Position numbers and translations under genes: made by a program. 16,170 nt of DNA from an uncultured Atopostipes sp. (GTDB lineage: Bacteria > Bacillota > Bacilli > Lactobacillales > Carnobacteriaceae_A): positions 1 through 16,170 of the forward strand of contig CAJUOQ010000043.1 of NCBI GenBank assembly GCA_910588235.1, read 5' to 3'. Position 1 is the first letter of the stretch. The number at the start of each line of letters is the position of its first letter. The notes under the pieces were generated by a model. It saw nothing but the letters and a program-made list of their open reading frames with translations, was not told the DNA's origin and made no database searches. Below are positions 1 to 7,404 of the stretch, piece after piece.

Positions 1-54
1 GTATGGTGGTGTGAGGGGACGATAAATAAATTAATTATTTATCTCCTACTCGAT
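1..54 (+). mobile_element. 3' end of a group II intron (partial; domain V end and domain VI)
   Basis: The window opens with what looks like the 3' strand of a domain V hairpin followed by a domain VI hairpin. The domain VI stem pairs GATAAATAA (21-29) with TTATTTATC (35-43), extended below by GAG (13-15) with CTC (49-51). A48 is left unpaired, 7 nt from an AT end at 53-54, which fits the usual branch-point adenosine and the AY 3' terminus of these introns. The body of the intron, with any reverse transcriptase, lies off the left edge. The family assignment rests on structure and remembered motif similarity, not a search. Confidence 0.6.
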
Positions 55-170
55 ACTTGTTTTTAGATGTTTGTCATCAGTAAACCAGAAATGATTCTTA
101 TATCTTGAATGTTATTTTAATTGTTAGGAAAGTAATGGAGGAGCTAACGCTATTTACAGGTTCCATTCTA
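55..170. other. Short spacer between intron end and dipeptidase stop
   Basis: No gene is supported here. No convincing intrinsic terminator for the leftward dipeptidase operon is visible, although one would be expected. The native downstream sequence may have been displaced by the intron. Confidence 0.5.
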
Positions 171-1154
171 TTATTTATCCAAAACACGCAAAGCATTTTT
201 ATAAGCGAGTTTTTCAATCCGTTCTTGCGGCCATCCGTGTTGATCCAACCGTTCAAATAATTTTGGCATTTCAGCAGGGGATCCAATTTCAAAATTACCG
301 GAGGTACCATCAAAATCTGTTCCAATCGCGAGAACATCTTCTCCACCAACATTTAAAAAATGATCAAGATGACGAATCATATCCTCAATGGTTGATGCAT
401 TCCCTTCGTTTCTTAAAAAGCGTGGTGAAATACATAGCCCGACGACTCCTCCTGATTCTGCGATTTGTTTGATATGGTTGTCCGTCAAGTTCCTAGAATG
501 TTTAGCGATCCTTCTAGCATTGGAGTGAGTAGCGACGACTGGTTGTTTCGAGTAGTTTAAAACGTCTGTTATTCCCCCATCATTTAAATGGGAAACGTCT
601 ACTGTAATATCTAGTTCATTCATATATTGAACAGCTTCTATTCCAAATTTCTTTAAGCCTTTTTGATTTTCTTGAATCTTGTGACTATTAGGAAAACCGA
701 AACAGTTTTCGCGGTTCCAGAGAATCCCAATCATTTGAAAACCTTGTTTATAGAAACGATCAATATTTCCTAGTGAGTTATTCACTGCTCGGGCATCTTC
801 CATTGTTAAAAGGGCCGATAACTTTCCATTTTGTTTGTTTTCAAGAATATCTGTCGTGTTTTTAGCCCAGGCGATGAGATCAGAATTCTCTTCTATTTCT
901 TTATGCAATCGCTCAACGGCGAGATCAATATACTCGAGGTCCTGTTCGGGTGTAGCTGGTGAAAGTTTAGCCTCGACATCAATATACTCGAAATCGGCAT
1001 CTGGTAACCAAACAGCAAAAGCCTGAGCAAGTGCGTCGCCAGCTTGTAGACGTTTGAGATCAATATGGGTTTCTGTATTGTGATAAAGGGAGCCTGTATC
1101 TCCTTGTTGTAAGATAGGTAAAATAGTATCCGCATGTAGATCGATGTATTTCAT
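171..1154 (-). CDS. Membrane-dipeptidase-type (peptidase M19) zinc dipeptidase
   Basis: A 327-residue cytoplasmic metallopeptidase of the M19 (renal dipeptidase-like) family, which hydrolyses dipeptides, often with tolerance for D-residues at the C-terminal side. The binuclear zinc-site motifs are all present: H7 and D9 in DLHADT, E119 in LTMEDA, H189 in DVSHL, H210 in ATHSNAR, and D280 in GTDFDG. An ATG 45 nt upstream is in frame, but it lies inside the preceding permease gene. The start at 1154 has an AGAGGAA ribosome binding site and begins with the family's typical first strand, so I chose it. It follows the permease gene by 14 nt, so the two are probably co-transcribed and the permease may supply the substrate. 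No signal peptide is seen. Length is normal for bacterial members. The exact substrate is not predictable. Confidence 0.93.
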   Translation of the reverse strand: MKYIDLHADTILPILQQGDTGSLYHNTETHIDLKRLQAGDALAQAFAVWLPDADFEYIDVEAKLSPATPEQDLEYIDLAVERLHKEIEENSDLIAWAKNTTDILENKQNGKLSALLTMEDARAVNNSLGNIDRFYKQGFQMIGILWNRENCFGFPNSHKIQENQKGLKKFGIEAVQYMNELDITVDVSHLNDGGITDVLNYSKQPVVATHSNARRIAKHSRNLTDNHIKQIAESGGVVGLCISPRFLRNEGNASTIEDMIRHLDHFLNVGGEDVLAIGTDFDGTSGNFEIGSPAEMPKLFERLDQHGWPQERIEKLAYKNALRVLDK

Positions 1155-1168
1155 TTCAATTCCTCTTT

Positions 1169-2497
1169 CTAAAAAAAGTTCAGACCAATAATTGACCAAA
1201 TAATCATGAAAAGAATAACCGGTATGATACTGATCCAGTTTCCTTGGAGCATTAATTTTGTATTGGATGATTGTGCAATTCCCATCTGCCCGATCATATT
1301 TGACGTGGGGTAAATGCTGCCTGTCAAACGAGTGGCGGAAAGGAGGGAAAGAGCAAACATTTGTAAGGGAAGCCCAGACGATTCAATCATCGGTTTAAAC
1401 ATATCCGTAATGATTTGTAATTCAGCAACAGCCGCTGCTTCGATCCCTAGTCCGCCCACTACCGATGAAATCAACATAACGGCAGAAGCATTGATATTTG
1501 TAAAGGTATGTTGTAGGAATTGCGAGAGAGCTTCAAACCCACCAGCAGCTGTCACCATTTCTAAAAGAACATCGATGGTAAGAAAAATTAAAAAGAGATC
1601 GGCCATACTTGCTACCCCTTCAACGATTCTTTCTTCAGCAATCTTAGGGTCAATGCGTCCGAAGATCGCAACAATCACCATCAATAGAATCATAACAATA
1701 ATCGCATAGTTGGTACCTTGTTCTGTCACCACGCCATAAATGACCAACACTAAAAATGAAAAGATGAAAGCGATGGTGGCATTGCGTTCTTTCGGTTCTA
1801 TTTCAAAATGTTCAAATTCCACCGCATCACTTAAATCATATTCTTCCGTCCCTTCCGTTCTCTTTTGAACATAGATAGAAGCGATCCAAGTTCCTGCTAA
1901 CCAAAGAAGCCCGAAAGGTAGCCCTGCGACAAGCATATATTCACTATAGCTCATATCTGTTAATTCCAAAGTAGCCAACGTGACTCCAGTAAGTGGCCCC
2001 CAAAAGAGTCCCACTTCACCTGCATTTTTTAAAATTAAAGCCGTTGTTGTAGGTGTTAAACCAATACTTGCCAGCACGGGGATAACAATCGGTGCAATAA
2101 TCGCATTTCCACCGCCTAAGGTGCCCAGTAAACCACAAATGATGATTGAAATAATCATCAAAGCGGATCGGCCTTTATTTTGGGTATCAACTTTTAGGCC
2201 ACTGACAATCCAATAAACAAGAGTTTCTGTGATCCCACTTTCATTCATTAACTTTCCAAGAGCGGCTCCAAGCATAATAATGAGACCAATTGAAACAACA
2301 AAAGATCCTAAACTCGTTGCAAAATCATCGGCAATCATACCTAGATCATGTCCTAGTAAAATAGCACCAACAACAATTCCGACCATCGTTGCTAAGAGAT
2401 TGCTCTTATTCATAAAAATTAAAACAATATAAATGAATAAAGGGAGCAGCCCCCATAAAGAAGGAGCATCAATTAAAGCGTTGGGTCCAAGTTCCAT
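1169..2497 (-). CDS. Ion-transporter-superfamily permease (GntP/NhaC-like), dipeptidase partner
   Basis: A 442-residue integral membrane protein with roughly eleven or twelve hydrophobic segments and glycine-rich re-entrant stretches (GLLGTLGGGNAIIAPIVIP; LGIEAAAVAEL), as in the GntP, NhaC and citrate-carrier families. It is probably a secondary transporter driven by an ion gradient. Two ATGs lie six nt apart. The AGGAGG at 2506-2511 is only 2 nt from the first (2503) but 8 nt from the second (2497), so the second is preferred. It is the first gene of a two-gene leftward operon with the M19 dipeptidase, so a peptide, amino acid or acyl-amino acid substrate is plausible (inference). A sigma-A-like promoter and a cre-like site lie just upstream. 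Some annotators would call it a Na+/H+ antiporter family protein; the sequence alone does not settle the cargo. Confidence 0.8.
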   Translation of the reverse strand: MELGPNALIDAPSLWGLLPLFIYIVLIFMNKSNLLATMVGIVVGAILLGHDLGMIADDFATSLGSFVVSIGLIIMLGAALGKLMNESGITETLVYWIVSGLKVDTQNKGRSALMIISIIICGLLGTLGGGNAIIAPIVIPVLASIGLTPTTTALILKNAGEVGLFWGPLTGVTLATLELTDMSYSEYMLVAGLPFGLLWLAGTWIASIYVQKRTEGTEEYDLSDAVEFEHFEIEPKERNATIAFIFSFLVLVIYGVVTEQGTNYAIIVMILLMVIVAIFGRIDPKIAEERIVEGVASMADLFLIFLTIDVLLEMVTAAGGFEALSQFLQHTFTNINASAVMLISSVVGGLGIEAAAVAELQIITDMFKPMIESSGLPLQMFALSLLSATRLTGSIYPTSNMIGQMGIAQSSNTKLMLQGNWISIIPVILFMIIWSIIGLNFF

Positions 2498-2522
2498 TAT
2501 CATATCCTCCTCATAAAATATG

Positions 2523-2536
2523 GTAAAGCGCTTACT
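2523..2536 (-). promoter_or_regulatory. cre-like catabolite operator
   Basis: The sequence GTAAAGCGCTTACT matches the Bacillus/Lactobacillales cre consensus (TGWAARCGYTWNCW) at 12 of 14 positions, with a fully palindromic AAGCGCTT core. It would sit at about +5 to +18 of the predicted leftward transcript, a position where CcpA binding usually represses. This suggests carbon catabolite repression of the permease-dipeptidase operon. Confidence 0.6.
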
Positions 2537-2547
2537 TTGTTCCTTTT

Positions 2548-2576
2548 ATATTACTACGTCTTTAATTATTTCACAA
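2548..2576 (-). promoter_or_regulatory. Sigma-A promoter of the permease-dipeptidase operon
   Basis: Read on the minus strand: -35 TTGTGA (2576-2571), a 17-bp spacer and -10 TAATAT (2553-2548). The start point would be near 2541, giving a leader of about 40 nt with the cre-like site at its beginning. Confidence 0.6.
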
Positions 2577-2658
2577 TAAAAAATAATGGGCGGAGGCTAG
2601 AACGATTCGCTTAGGAGTTCCATAAACGACCTACAACATGAAAGTGCTTTGATTTTTA

Positions 2659-2667
2659 TGCTATACT
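2659..2667 (+). promoter_or_regulatory. Extended -10 promoter of the epimerase gene
   Basis: TGCTATACT is an extended -10 element (TGn plus TATACT), about 36 nt upstream of the epimerase start. No good -35 is seen at 16-18 bp, which extended -10 promoters can do without. Confidence 0.45.
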
Positions 2668-2703
2668 ACAAAAAATATATGAATTTTTGAAAGGCGGCAG
2701 CCA

Positions 2704-3597
2704 ATGGTTACTCTAAAAAATAATTGGTTAACAGTTGAAATAAATGCTTTTGGTGCTGAAATGCATTCAGTAGTGGATCGAAAAACAGGTTATGAATTTA
2801 TGTGGCAAGCAGATGAAGCCTATTGGGGACGACATGCGCCCGTGTTATTTCCAATTGTTGGACGTTTAAAAAAGGACGAATACAAATATAATGGCGAAAC
2901 TTATTCGATGACGCAGCATGGTTTCGCTCGAGACTCATTGTTTGCAGTCGAAGAAGTAACAGCCAATTCAGCAGTGTTTTCATTAAAGGACAGCGAAGAG
3001 ACCTTGCAAATATATCCGTTTAAATTTGAATTGTATATTCAGTATTTATTACATAAAAATAAGATAACGATCACTTACGAAGTCGTTAATCCTTCAATGG
3101 ACGCAGTGATGTATTATAGCATAGGCGGACATCCTGCATTTAACGTTTCTGAAGAAGGGGACACAGATGAATTTGATCAAATCAGTTTCCGGTTAGAACC
3201 GTCTAGAGAATACATGACGATCCCTCTTTCTGAGGATGGTTTACTTGAAAGGGCTCAAAGAAAATTTGAATTTGCAGAAGAATTAAATGTTTCTCATGAA
3301 ACATTTAAAAAAGATGCACTGGTTTATGCGATTGATGTTCAAACAGAAATGGTGTTGAAAGATAGGAGAAACCAGGTCGAAGTACGTTTGAAGCCGAACC
3401 AAATGGACTATGTGGGGGTCTGGTCTCCTCATCCGAAAAAAGCCGGCTTTATTTGTTTAGAACCTTGGGCAGGCGTTGCTGATACGACGGATACTAGCGG
3501 AAATTATGCAGAGAAACTAGGCATTCACGAACTAGCCCCTAATGAAAAAATGATGCATGACTACACGATTCAGTTTACGAAAAAAGCACAGTTATAA
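2704..3597 (+). CDS. Aldose 1-epimerase family protein (LacX-like)
   Basis: A 297-residue soluble beta-sandwich protein of the galactose mutarotase superfamily, LacX branch. Members interconvert alpha and beta anomers of aldoses or bind hexose phosphates. Visible landmarks are R54 in LFPIVGRL, H72 in QHGFAR, H143 in GGHPAFN and E253 in LEPWAG, the positions of the sugar-contacting arginine, the catalytic histidines and the catalytic glutamate of the family. The start has an AAGGCGG site 6 nt upstream. It opens a rightward set with a ROK kinase and a HAD phosphatase, which fits hexose handling. No lactose or galactose operon genes are nearby, so the symbol lacX is not assigned. Length and motifs are intact. 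Confidence 0.9.
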   Translation: MVTLKNNWLTVEINAFGAEMHSVVDRKTGYEFMWQADEAYWGRHAPVLFPIVGRLKKDEYKYNGETYSMTQHGFARDSLFAVEEVTANSAVFSLKDSEETLQIYPFKFELYIQYLLHKNKITITYEVVNPSMDAVMYYSIGGHPAFNVSEEGDTDEFDQISFRLEPSREYMTIPLSEDGLLERAQRKFEFAEELNVSHETFKKDALVYAIDVQTEMVLKDRRNQVEVRLKPNQMDYVGVWSPHPKKAGFICLEPWAGVADTTDTSGNYAEKLGIHELAPNEKMMHDYTIQFTKKAQL

Positions 3598-3667
3598 TTT
3601 AAATGTATTTATGAGACACTAAGAAAGGTTAGAGGTAAAAAATAAAATTAGAAAGCTGGTTGAGGAC

Positions 3668-4588
3668 ATGATTGAAAAGCATTATTTTGGTATTGATATT
3701 GGCGGGACTTATATTAAGTATGGCGCCGTGGATAAAGCTGGAAATATTTTAAAAGCCGATGCAACGGAAACTCCACAAACCGTTGAAGCATTATTAGATA
3801 AAATTGATCTTATCATTACGGATAGCCATCCAGAAAACCTTTATGGTGTGGGGATTAGTAGTCCAGGCCGCATAGATATGGATGCCGGCGTTATTCAGCA
3901 TGGAGGAAGTTTAACTTTTCTAAATGGATTAGCTTTAGAGCGACATGTTGAAGAAACCTTTCAGCTCCCCTGTGCATTGATCAATGATGCCCAAGCAGCT
4001 ACAATGGCTGAACAGTGGCTAGGGAACTTAGTCGATGTAGTGAATGGGATGGTCATTACATTAGGAACGGGCCTGGGTGGTGGATTTATCTTAAATAATG
4101 AGTTATTTGCCGGAACAAACTTTCAAGCCGGTGAAATTAGTTGGATGTTCCGTCAACCTGAACATATCAGTGGGCCAGGAATGTTGGGCAGCGAACTATC
4201 GGCTGTTCAGTTTGTCAGAAAATGTGCTCGGGAACTTGGTTTATCGGATGAAAATGATGGCTATACAGTATTTGAATATATAAAAACAGGTAAAAATGAA
4301 AAAGTAAATAATTATTTTACTGAATTTGCGCGTGGTATTGCTTGGGTTATTTTAAATTTACAGTCCGTGCTAGATTTAGAGAAATTTTTAATCGGGGGCG
4401 GCCTTAGTCGTCAAGAGATTTTAGTGGATCAAATTAATAACCAATATTTGAATCTACGTAATCAGTTTCGCTATTTTGCTTCTATTTTTCATCCGGTAGA
4501 GATTGAAGCCTGTAAATTCTACAATGATGCGAATCTCTTAGGGGCGGTATATCAGTTACTAGTAAAATTGGAAGACACTGTTTACTAA
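3668..4588 (+). CDS. ROK-family sugar kinase lacking the zinc-binding cysteine cluster
   Basis: A 306-residue ROK (repressor, ORF, kinase) protein that probably phosphorylates a hexose or beta-glucoside with ATP. The N-terminal phosphate-binding loop is FGIDIGGTYIKYG (7-19), GISSPGRID follows at 62-70, the likely catalytic base is D107 in INDAQAA, and the second phosphate loop is TLGTGLGGGF (131-140). There is no DNA-binding domain, so it is a kinase rather than a repressor. Where typical members have GExGH followed by a CxCGxxGC zinc motif, this one reads GEISWMF (155-161) with no cysteine cluster. That recalls the beta-glucoside kinase (BglK) type from Gram-positive bacteria. The start has a GAGGA site. 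It lies 70 nt after the epimerase, so co-transcription is likely. Confidence 0.88.
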   Translation: MIEKHYFGIDIGGTYIKYGAVDKAGNILKADATETPQTVEALLDKIDLIITDSHPENLYGVGISSPGRIDMDAGVIQHGGSLTFLNGLALERHVEETFQLPCALINDAQAATMAEQWLGNLVDVVNGMVITLGTGLGGGFILNNELFAGTNFQAGEISWMFRQPEHISGPGMLGSELSAVQFVRKCARELGLSDENDGYTVFEYIKTGKNEKVNNYFTEFARGIAWVILNLQSVLDLEKFLIGGGLSRQEILVDQINNQYLNLRNQFRYFASIFHPVEIEACKFYNDANLLGAVYQLLVKLEDTVY

Positions 4589-4714
4589 ATAAAATCTAAA
4601 GCTTTTTTGAGTAGAGGAAACATTATAAAACGTTATTTTTCATTTAGAACATGATTTTTATAGGCTAGAAGACGACAATAAGAGTGGAAAAATGCTAATG
4701 AAGGGGATCTTAAC

Positions 4715-5551
4715 TTGGAAACAAAATACATATTTTTAGATGTGGATGGCACATTGGTTAATTATAGAAATGAACTGCCGGATTCAGCAGTGGCAGCGAT
4801 TAAGAAAGCACAAGCAAATGGCCATAAAGTATTACCCTTAACAGGCCGTAGTAAAGCTGAGATGTATGATTATATTTTAAATATCGGGTTCGATGGTTAT
4901 ATTGGAGGGAACGGTTCTTATATTGAGTATGAGGACGAGGTTGTTTTACATAAAAACTTAGCGCTCGAAGAAGTGATTGAAATTGTTGATTGGTTACGAG
5001 AACGTGGTTTAGAGTTTTATTTAGAGAGCCACTCCGGTCTTTATGGGAGTGAAAATTTTAAAGAGCGTGGCCAGCAACCAGTGCGCGATTATGTTCGAAC
5101 AAAGGGTCAAAAAAATACAGAAACCATTACCGTCGATGATGTTTTCCCTGAGATGATCTATGGTGAGGATTTGTATCGGGAGGACATCGCAAAAATTAGT
5201 TTTATTTTAGACAGTTATGAAGACTATGAGGCGGCCTTGGAAAAGTTTCCTCATTTGAAAGTGGGAACTTGGGGCGGCGCTGAAGAAAAAGCGATTTTTG
5301 GAGATATTGGCATTCAAGACATTACGAAAGCCAAAGCGATTGAAATGTTTTTAGAAAAAACAGAAGCTGAACGTGAAAATACGTTAGCTTTCGGTGATGC
5401 GGAGATCGATCACTCCATGTTAGAATATTGTGCCGTAGGTGTAGCCATGGGTAGCGGCGCTGAAGTCACCAAAGAAATTGCAGATTATGTGACAGATACG
5501 GTCGATAATGATGGCTTACAGAAGGCCTTTGCACATTTTGATCTCATTTAA
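4715..5551 (+). CDS. Cof-type HAD-IIB phosphatase
   Basis: A 278-residue haloacid dehalogenase-superfamily phosphatase with the Cof-type (IIB) cap; such enzymes dephosphorylate sugar phosphates, and sometimes flavin or PLP phosphates. Motif I is DVDGT (nucleophile D9, acid/base D11), motif II is T43 in LTGR, motif III is K205 in DITKAKA and motif IV is GDAEID (D228, D232). The start is TTG, preceded by AAGGGG at 8-nt spacing. The two nearby ATGs (4692, 4698) are out of frame, so the TTG is well supported. It ends the epimerase-kinase group, separated from the kinase by 126 nt without a clear terminator, and is followed by a strong terminator. A role in removing excess sugar phosphate made by the neighbouring kinase is an inference. 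Confidence 0.9.
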   Translation: METKYIFLDVDGTLVNYRNELPDSAVAAIKKAQANGHKVLPLTGRSKAEMYDYILNIGFDGYIGGNGSYIEYEDEVVLHKNLALEEVIEIVDWLRERGLEFYLESHSGLYGSENFKERGQQPVRDYVRTKGQKNTETITVDDVFPEMIYGEDLYREDIAKISFILDSYEDYEAALEKFPHLKVGTWGGAEEKAIFGDIGIQDITKAKAIEMFLEKTEAERENTLAFGDAEIDHSMLEYCAVGVAMGSGAEVTKEIADYVTDTVDNDGLQKAFAHFDLI

Positions 5552-5563
5552 ATATAGAAAAAT

Positions 5564-5610
5564 AAAACTGCTTCTATTCAGTACGTAAAAGAATAGAAGC
5601 AGTTTTTTAT
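5564..5610 (+). terminator. Intrinsic terminator after the HAD gene
   Basis: A perfect 16-bp stem, AAAACTGCTTCTATTC (5564-5579) with its complement (5591-5606), an 11-nt loop and a T-rich tail. The A-run on the left side could let it work in both directions. The right arm closely matches that of the terminator at 11029-11075. Confidence 0.92.
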
Positions 5611-5735
5611 TTTCTTCATAGGGAACAAAAGAGAGTATTTTGCTCGGTTTTTGACCCTAGATAAAAGACCGGGATAAATTTAGCAATCGAATGATGTGAA
5701 TGCGCCTTCATTTAATGGTATATTATGAAAAAGTT

Positions 5736-5749
5736 TTTAAACGCTTGAA
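5736..5749 (+). promoter_or_regulatory. cre-like catabolite operator with weak upstream promoter
   Basis: TTTAAACGCTTGAA matches the cre consensus at 12 of 14 positions. A -10-like TATATT lies at 5719-5724, with a weak -35 (TGTGAA, 5695-5700) at 18 bp. The operator would then cover about +6 to +19, the same arrangement as the cre-like site of the leftward permease-dipeptidase operon. Confidence 0.45.
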
Positions 5750-5781
5750 TCAAGATATGGGAAATACTGAAGAGCACGGAT

Positions 5782-5922
5782 ATGAATCGTACAATTGAGC
5801 ATTTTTATAGAAAGTTTCGTCTGTTGTTAAGCTTCTCAAAGTATTTCTTTTTTAATGTTTTGACCAGAAAGAAGCAGTTTAGCGAATGGAAACAGAAGGC
5901 TGGTTTATTTAAACAGGTTTAG
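5782..5922 (+). CDS. Possible 46-residue basic small protein or leader peptide
   Basis: ATG at 5782 opens a 46-codon frame ending in TAG. The predicted peptide is rich in lysine, arginine and phenylalanine with a short hydrophobic middle (LLLSFSKYFFFNVL). I do not recognise it. No convincing ribosome binding site precedes the ATG. The same frame continues through two stops (5920-5922 and another before 5965) into the permease gene, which suggests either chance or a decayed upstream gene. Low confidence that it is translated. Confidence 0.15.
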   Translation: MNRTIEHFYRKFRLLLSFSKYFFFNVLTRKKQFSEWKQKAGLFKQV

Positions 5923-6021
5923 AAGTGGTTCATTTTACAAAAGGAGGAGAAGAGGCTTTAGAAACTGATTCGTTTTACGAGAGCTTTATATCATCGTTTT
6001 ATAAAGAAAGGAAGAGAACAT

Positions 6022-7380
6022 ATGAAAAAACTCAAACGGTTTATCATCTCTGTGCTGTTATTTATCAGCTTCTTTGGATCTAAAACGGTCGCCTACGCTC
6101 AAGAGATTGAAGAAATAACTGCACCGACAGGTTTTAATGCCTTCTTATCGCTGATTCCATTGATTCTTATTTTAGTTTTATTATTTTTAAAAGTGGATAT
6201 GATTTTTGCTGGCTTGGCTGGTGGTGTGGTCGCGATGCTGCTTGTCGGAATTGGCATTGAGCAAGTCAATGAGGAGTTAATGGAAGCCATTCCGACGATG
6301 TTGACGATTACCGTTCCGATTATCAACTCTGCTGTAGCTATGGCTGTATTTAAATCCGGTGGTTATTCGGCAGCTTTAGAGCTAGCGAAGCGAGGAACAA
6401 AAGGAAAAGTAGAATATGTTTCTGGTTTTATTGTTATTTTACTGGCCGCCGCCACTTATATGTCCGGTATTGGGGGAGGAAGTGCGATGATGATTGCGCC
6501 GCTTGCTTTTGCCGCCGTCGGGGTTGTTCCAGAACTGATTGCAGGGATGTCATTAGCGGCCGCCGTTTCTTTTACAACTTCTCCAGCCTCCCTTGAAACA
6601 AGTGTCGTCTCTGAGCTTGCTAATTTACCTGTGGGAGAATATGTGGCTACCATGCGTCCTTATTGGTTGTTTTATGTAGTCGTCGCGGTAATTCTAGCCT
6701 TTATTGGGACCAAGCGGAGAGATATCGGCTTTAAAGAAGACGAAACGAATGAATTTCAAGAAATGGCCACTGGTCAGTTAGCGAAGATGACCGTTCCGGC
6801 GATATTTTTATTATTTGCAGTCATTTTTGGACCTTTAGTGAATGGCTGGATTGGTTTTGATTTTTTCAATCCACTGGTCTATATGGTGATCACGTTGCTG
6901 CTAATCTTTATCTGTACTAGATTTACGTTAAATGAAACAGGAGAAGCGATGATTGATGGTTCTTCTTATATTCTGACCCGCTTATTTCAAGTGGGAATCT
7001 TTTTAACATTTATTAATGTGATCGCTCAAACCGGGGTCTTTACTTTAATCGCCAATATCACAAATTATGCTCCGACCGCGATTGTTGTTCCGGTAGCTGT
7101 TTTAACCGGTATTTTAATTGGGGTACCAGCAGGTGCTTATGTCGGTTCTATTTTAATCCTTATTTTACCGGTCGTTATTTCATTGAACTTCTCACCACTA
7201 GCGATTGGAATGGTAACCATGGGAGTTGGTTTAGGCAGTCAGATGAGTTTTGTTAATATTACGATGCAAGCTCTCTCTTCCGGTTTCCAAGTCCCTATTT
7301 TAGATATTGTTAAAGGAAATATTCGATGGATTGGCTTAGCTTCAGTGTTGTTATTGATTGTGTCGTTTATCTTTGGATAA
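6022..7380 (+). CDS. Ion-transporter-superfamily permease with N-terminal signal peptide
   Basis: A 452-residue membrane protein, probably a secondary carrier for the substrate of the amidohydrolase encoded 24 nt downstream. The first 26 residues have a basic n-region (KKLKR), a hydrophobic core and an AYA motif before Q27, as in a cleavable signal peptide; this is unusual for permeases of this class. About eleven further hydrophobic segments follow. Glycine-rich re-entrant stretches GIGGGSAMMIAP and VLTGILIGVPAGAYVG, plus a TTSPASLETS stretch, place it among DcuC/CitM-like carriers of the IT superfamily. It is not closely similar to the other permease in the window (1169-2497), though of the same broad type. 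The start has AAAGGAAG about 8 nt upstream. Cargo unknown; an amide, ureide or base-like compound is inferred from context. Confidence 0.78.
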   Translation: MKKLKRFIISVLLFISFFGSKTVAYAQEIEEITAPTGFNAFLSLIPLILILVLLFLKVDMIFAGLAGGVVAMLLVGIGIEQVNEELMEAIPTMLTITVPIINSAVAMAVFKSGGYSAALELAKRGTKGKVEYVSGFIVILLAAATYMSGIGGGSAMMIAPLAFAAVGVVPELIAGMSLAAAVSFTTSPASLETSVVSELANLPVGEYVATMRPYWLFYVVVAVILAFIGTKRRDIGFKEDETNEFQEMATGQLAKMTVPAIFLLFAVIFGPLVNGWIGFDFFNPLVYMVITLLLIFICTRFTLNETGEAMIDGSSYILTRLFQVGIFLTFINVIAQTGVFTLIANITNYAPTAIVVPVAVLTGILIGVPAGAYVGSILILILPVVISLNFSPLAIGMVTMGVGLGSQMSFVNITMQALSSGFQVPILDIVKGNIRWIGLASVLLLIVSFIFG

Positions 7381-7404
7381 TTAGAAGAGAAAAGGGGAAT
7401 GAAA

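Larger units (their letters stand above)
5611..6021 (+). other. Long leader region upstream of the permease-amidohydrolase operon
   Basis: About 410 nt without a confirmed gene. It holds a weak promoter, a cre-like site, and one 46-codon reading frame (listed separately). It also has a strong purine-rich Shine-Dalgarno-like run, AAGGAGGAGAAGAGG (5941-5955), with no start codon behind it. I looked for purine, PreQ1 and T-box riboswitch signatures and saw none. A second candidate promoter is TTGACC (5651-5656), 18 bp, TAAATT (5675-5680). Confidence 0.5.

Noticed and set aside
98..352. 84-codon minus-strand reading frame
   Set aside because: It overlaps the well-supported dipeptidase 3' end in another frame and has no recognisable domain or ribosome binding site.
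1314..1709. 131-codon plus-strand reading frame
   Set aside because: It is antisense to the permease gene, with composition typical of a shadow of hydrophobic codons.
5750..6021. Purine-type riboswitch controlling the amidohydrolase operon
   Set aside because: The conserved loop sequences of the purine aptamer are absent, and no terminator hairpin precedes the permease start.
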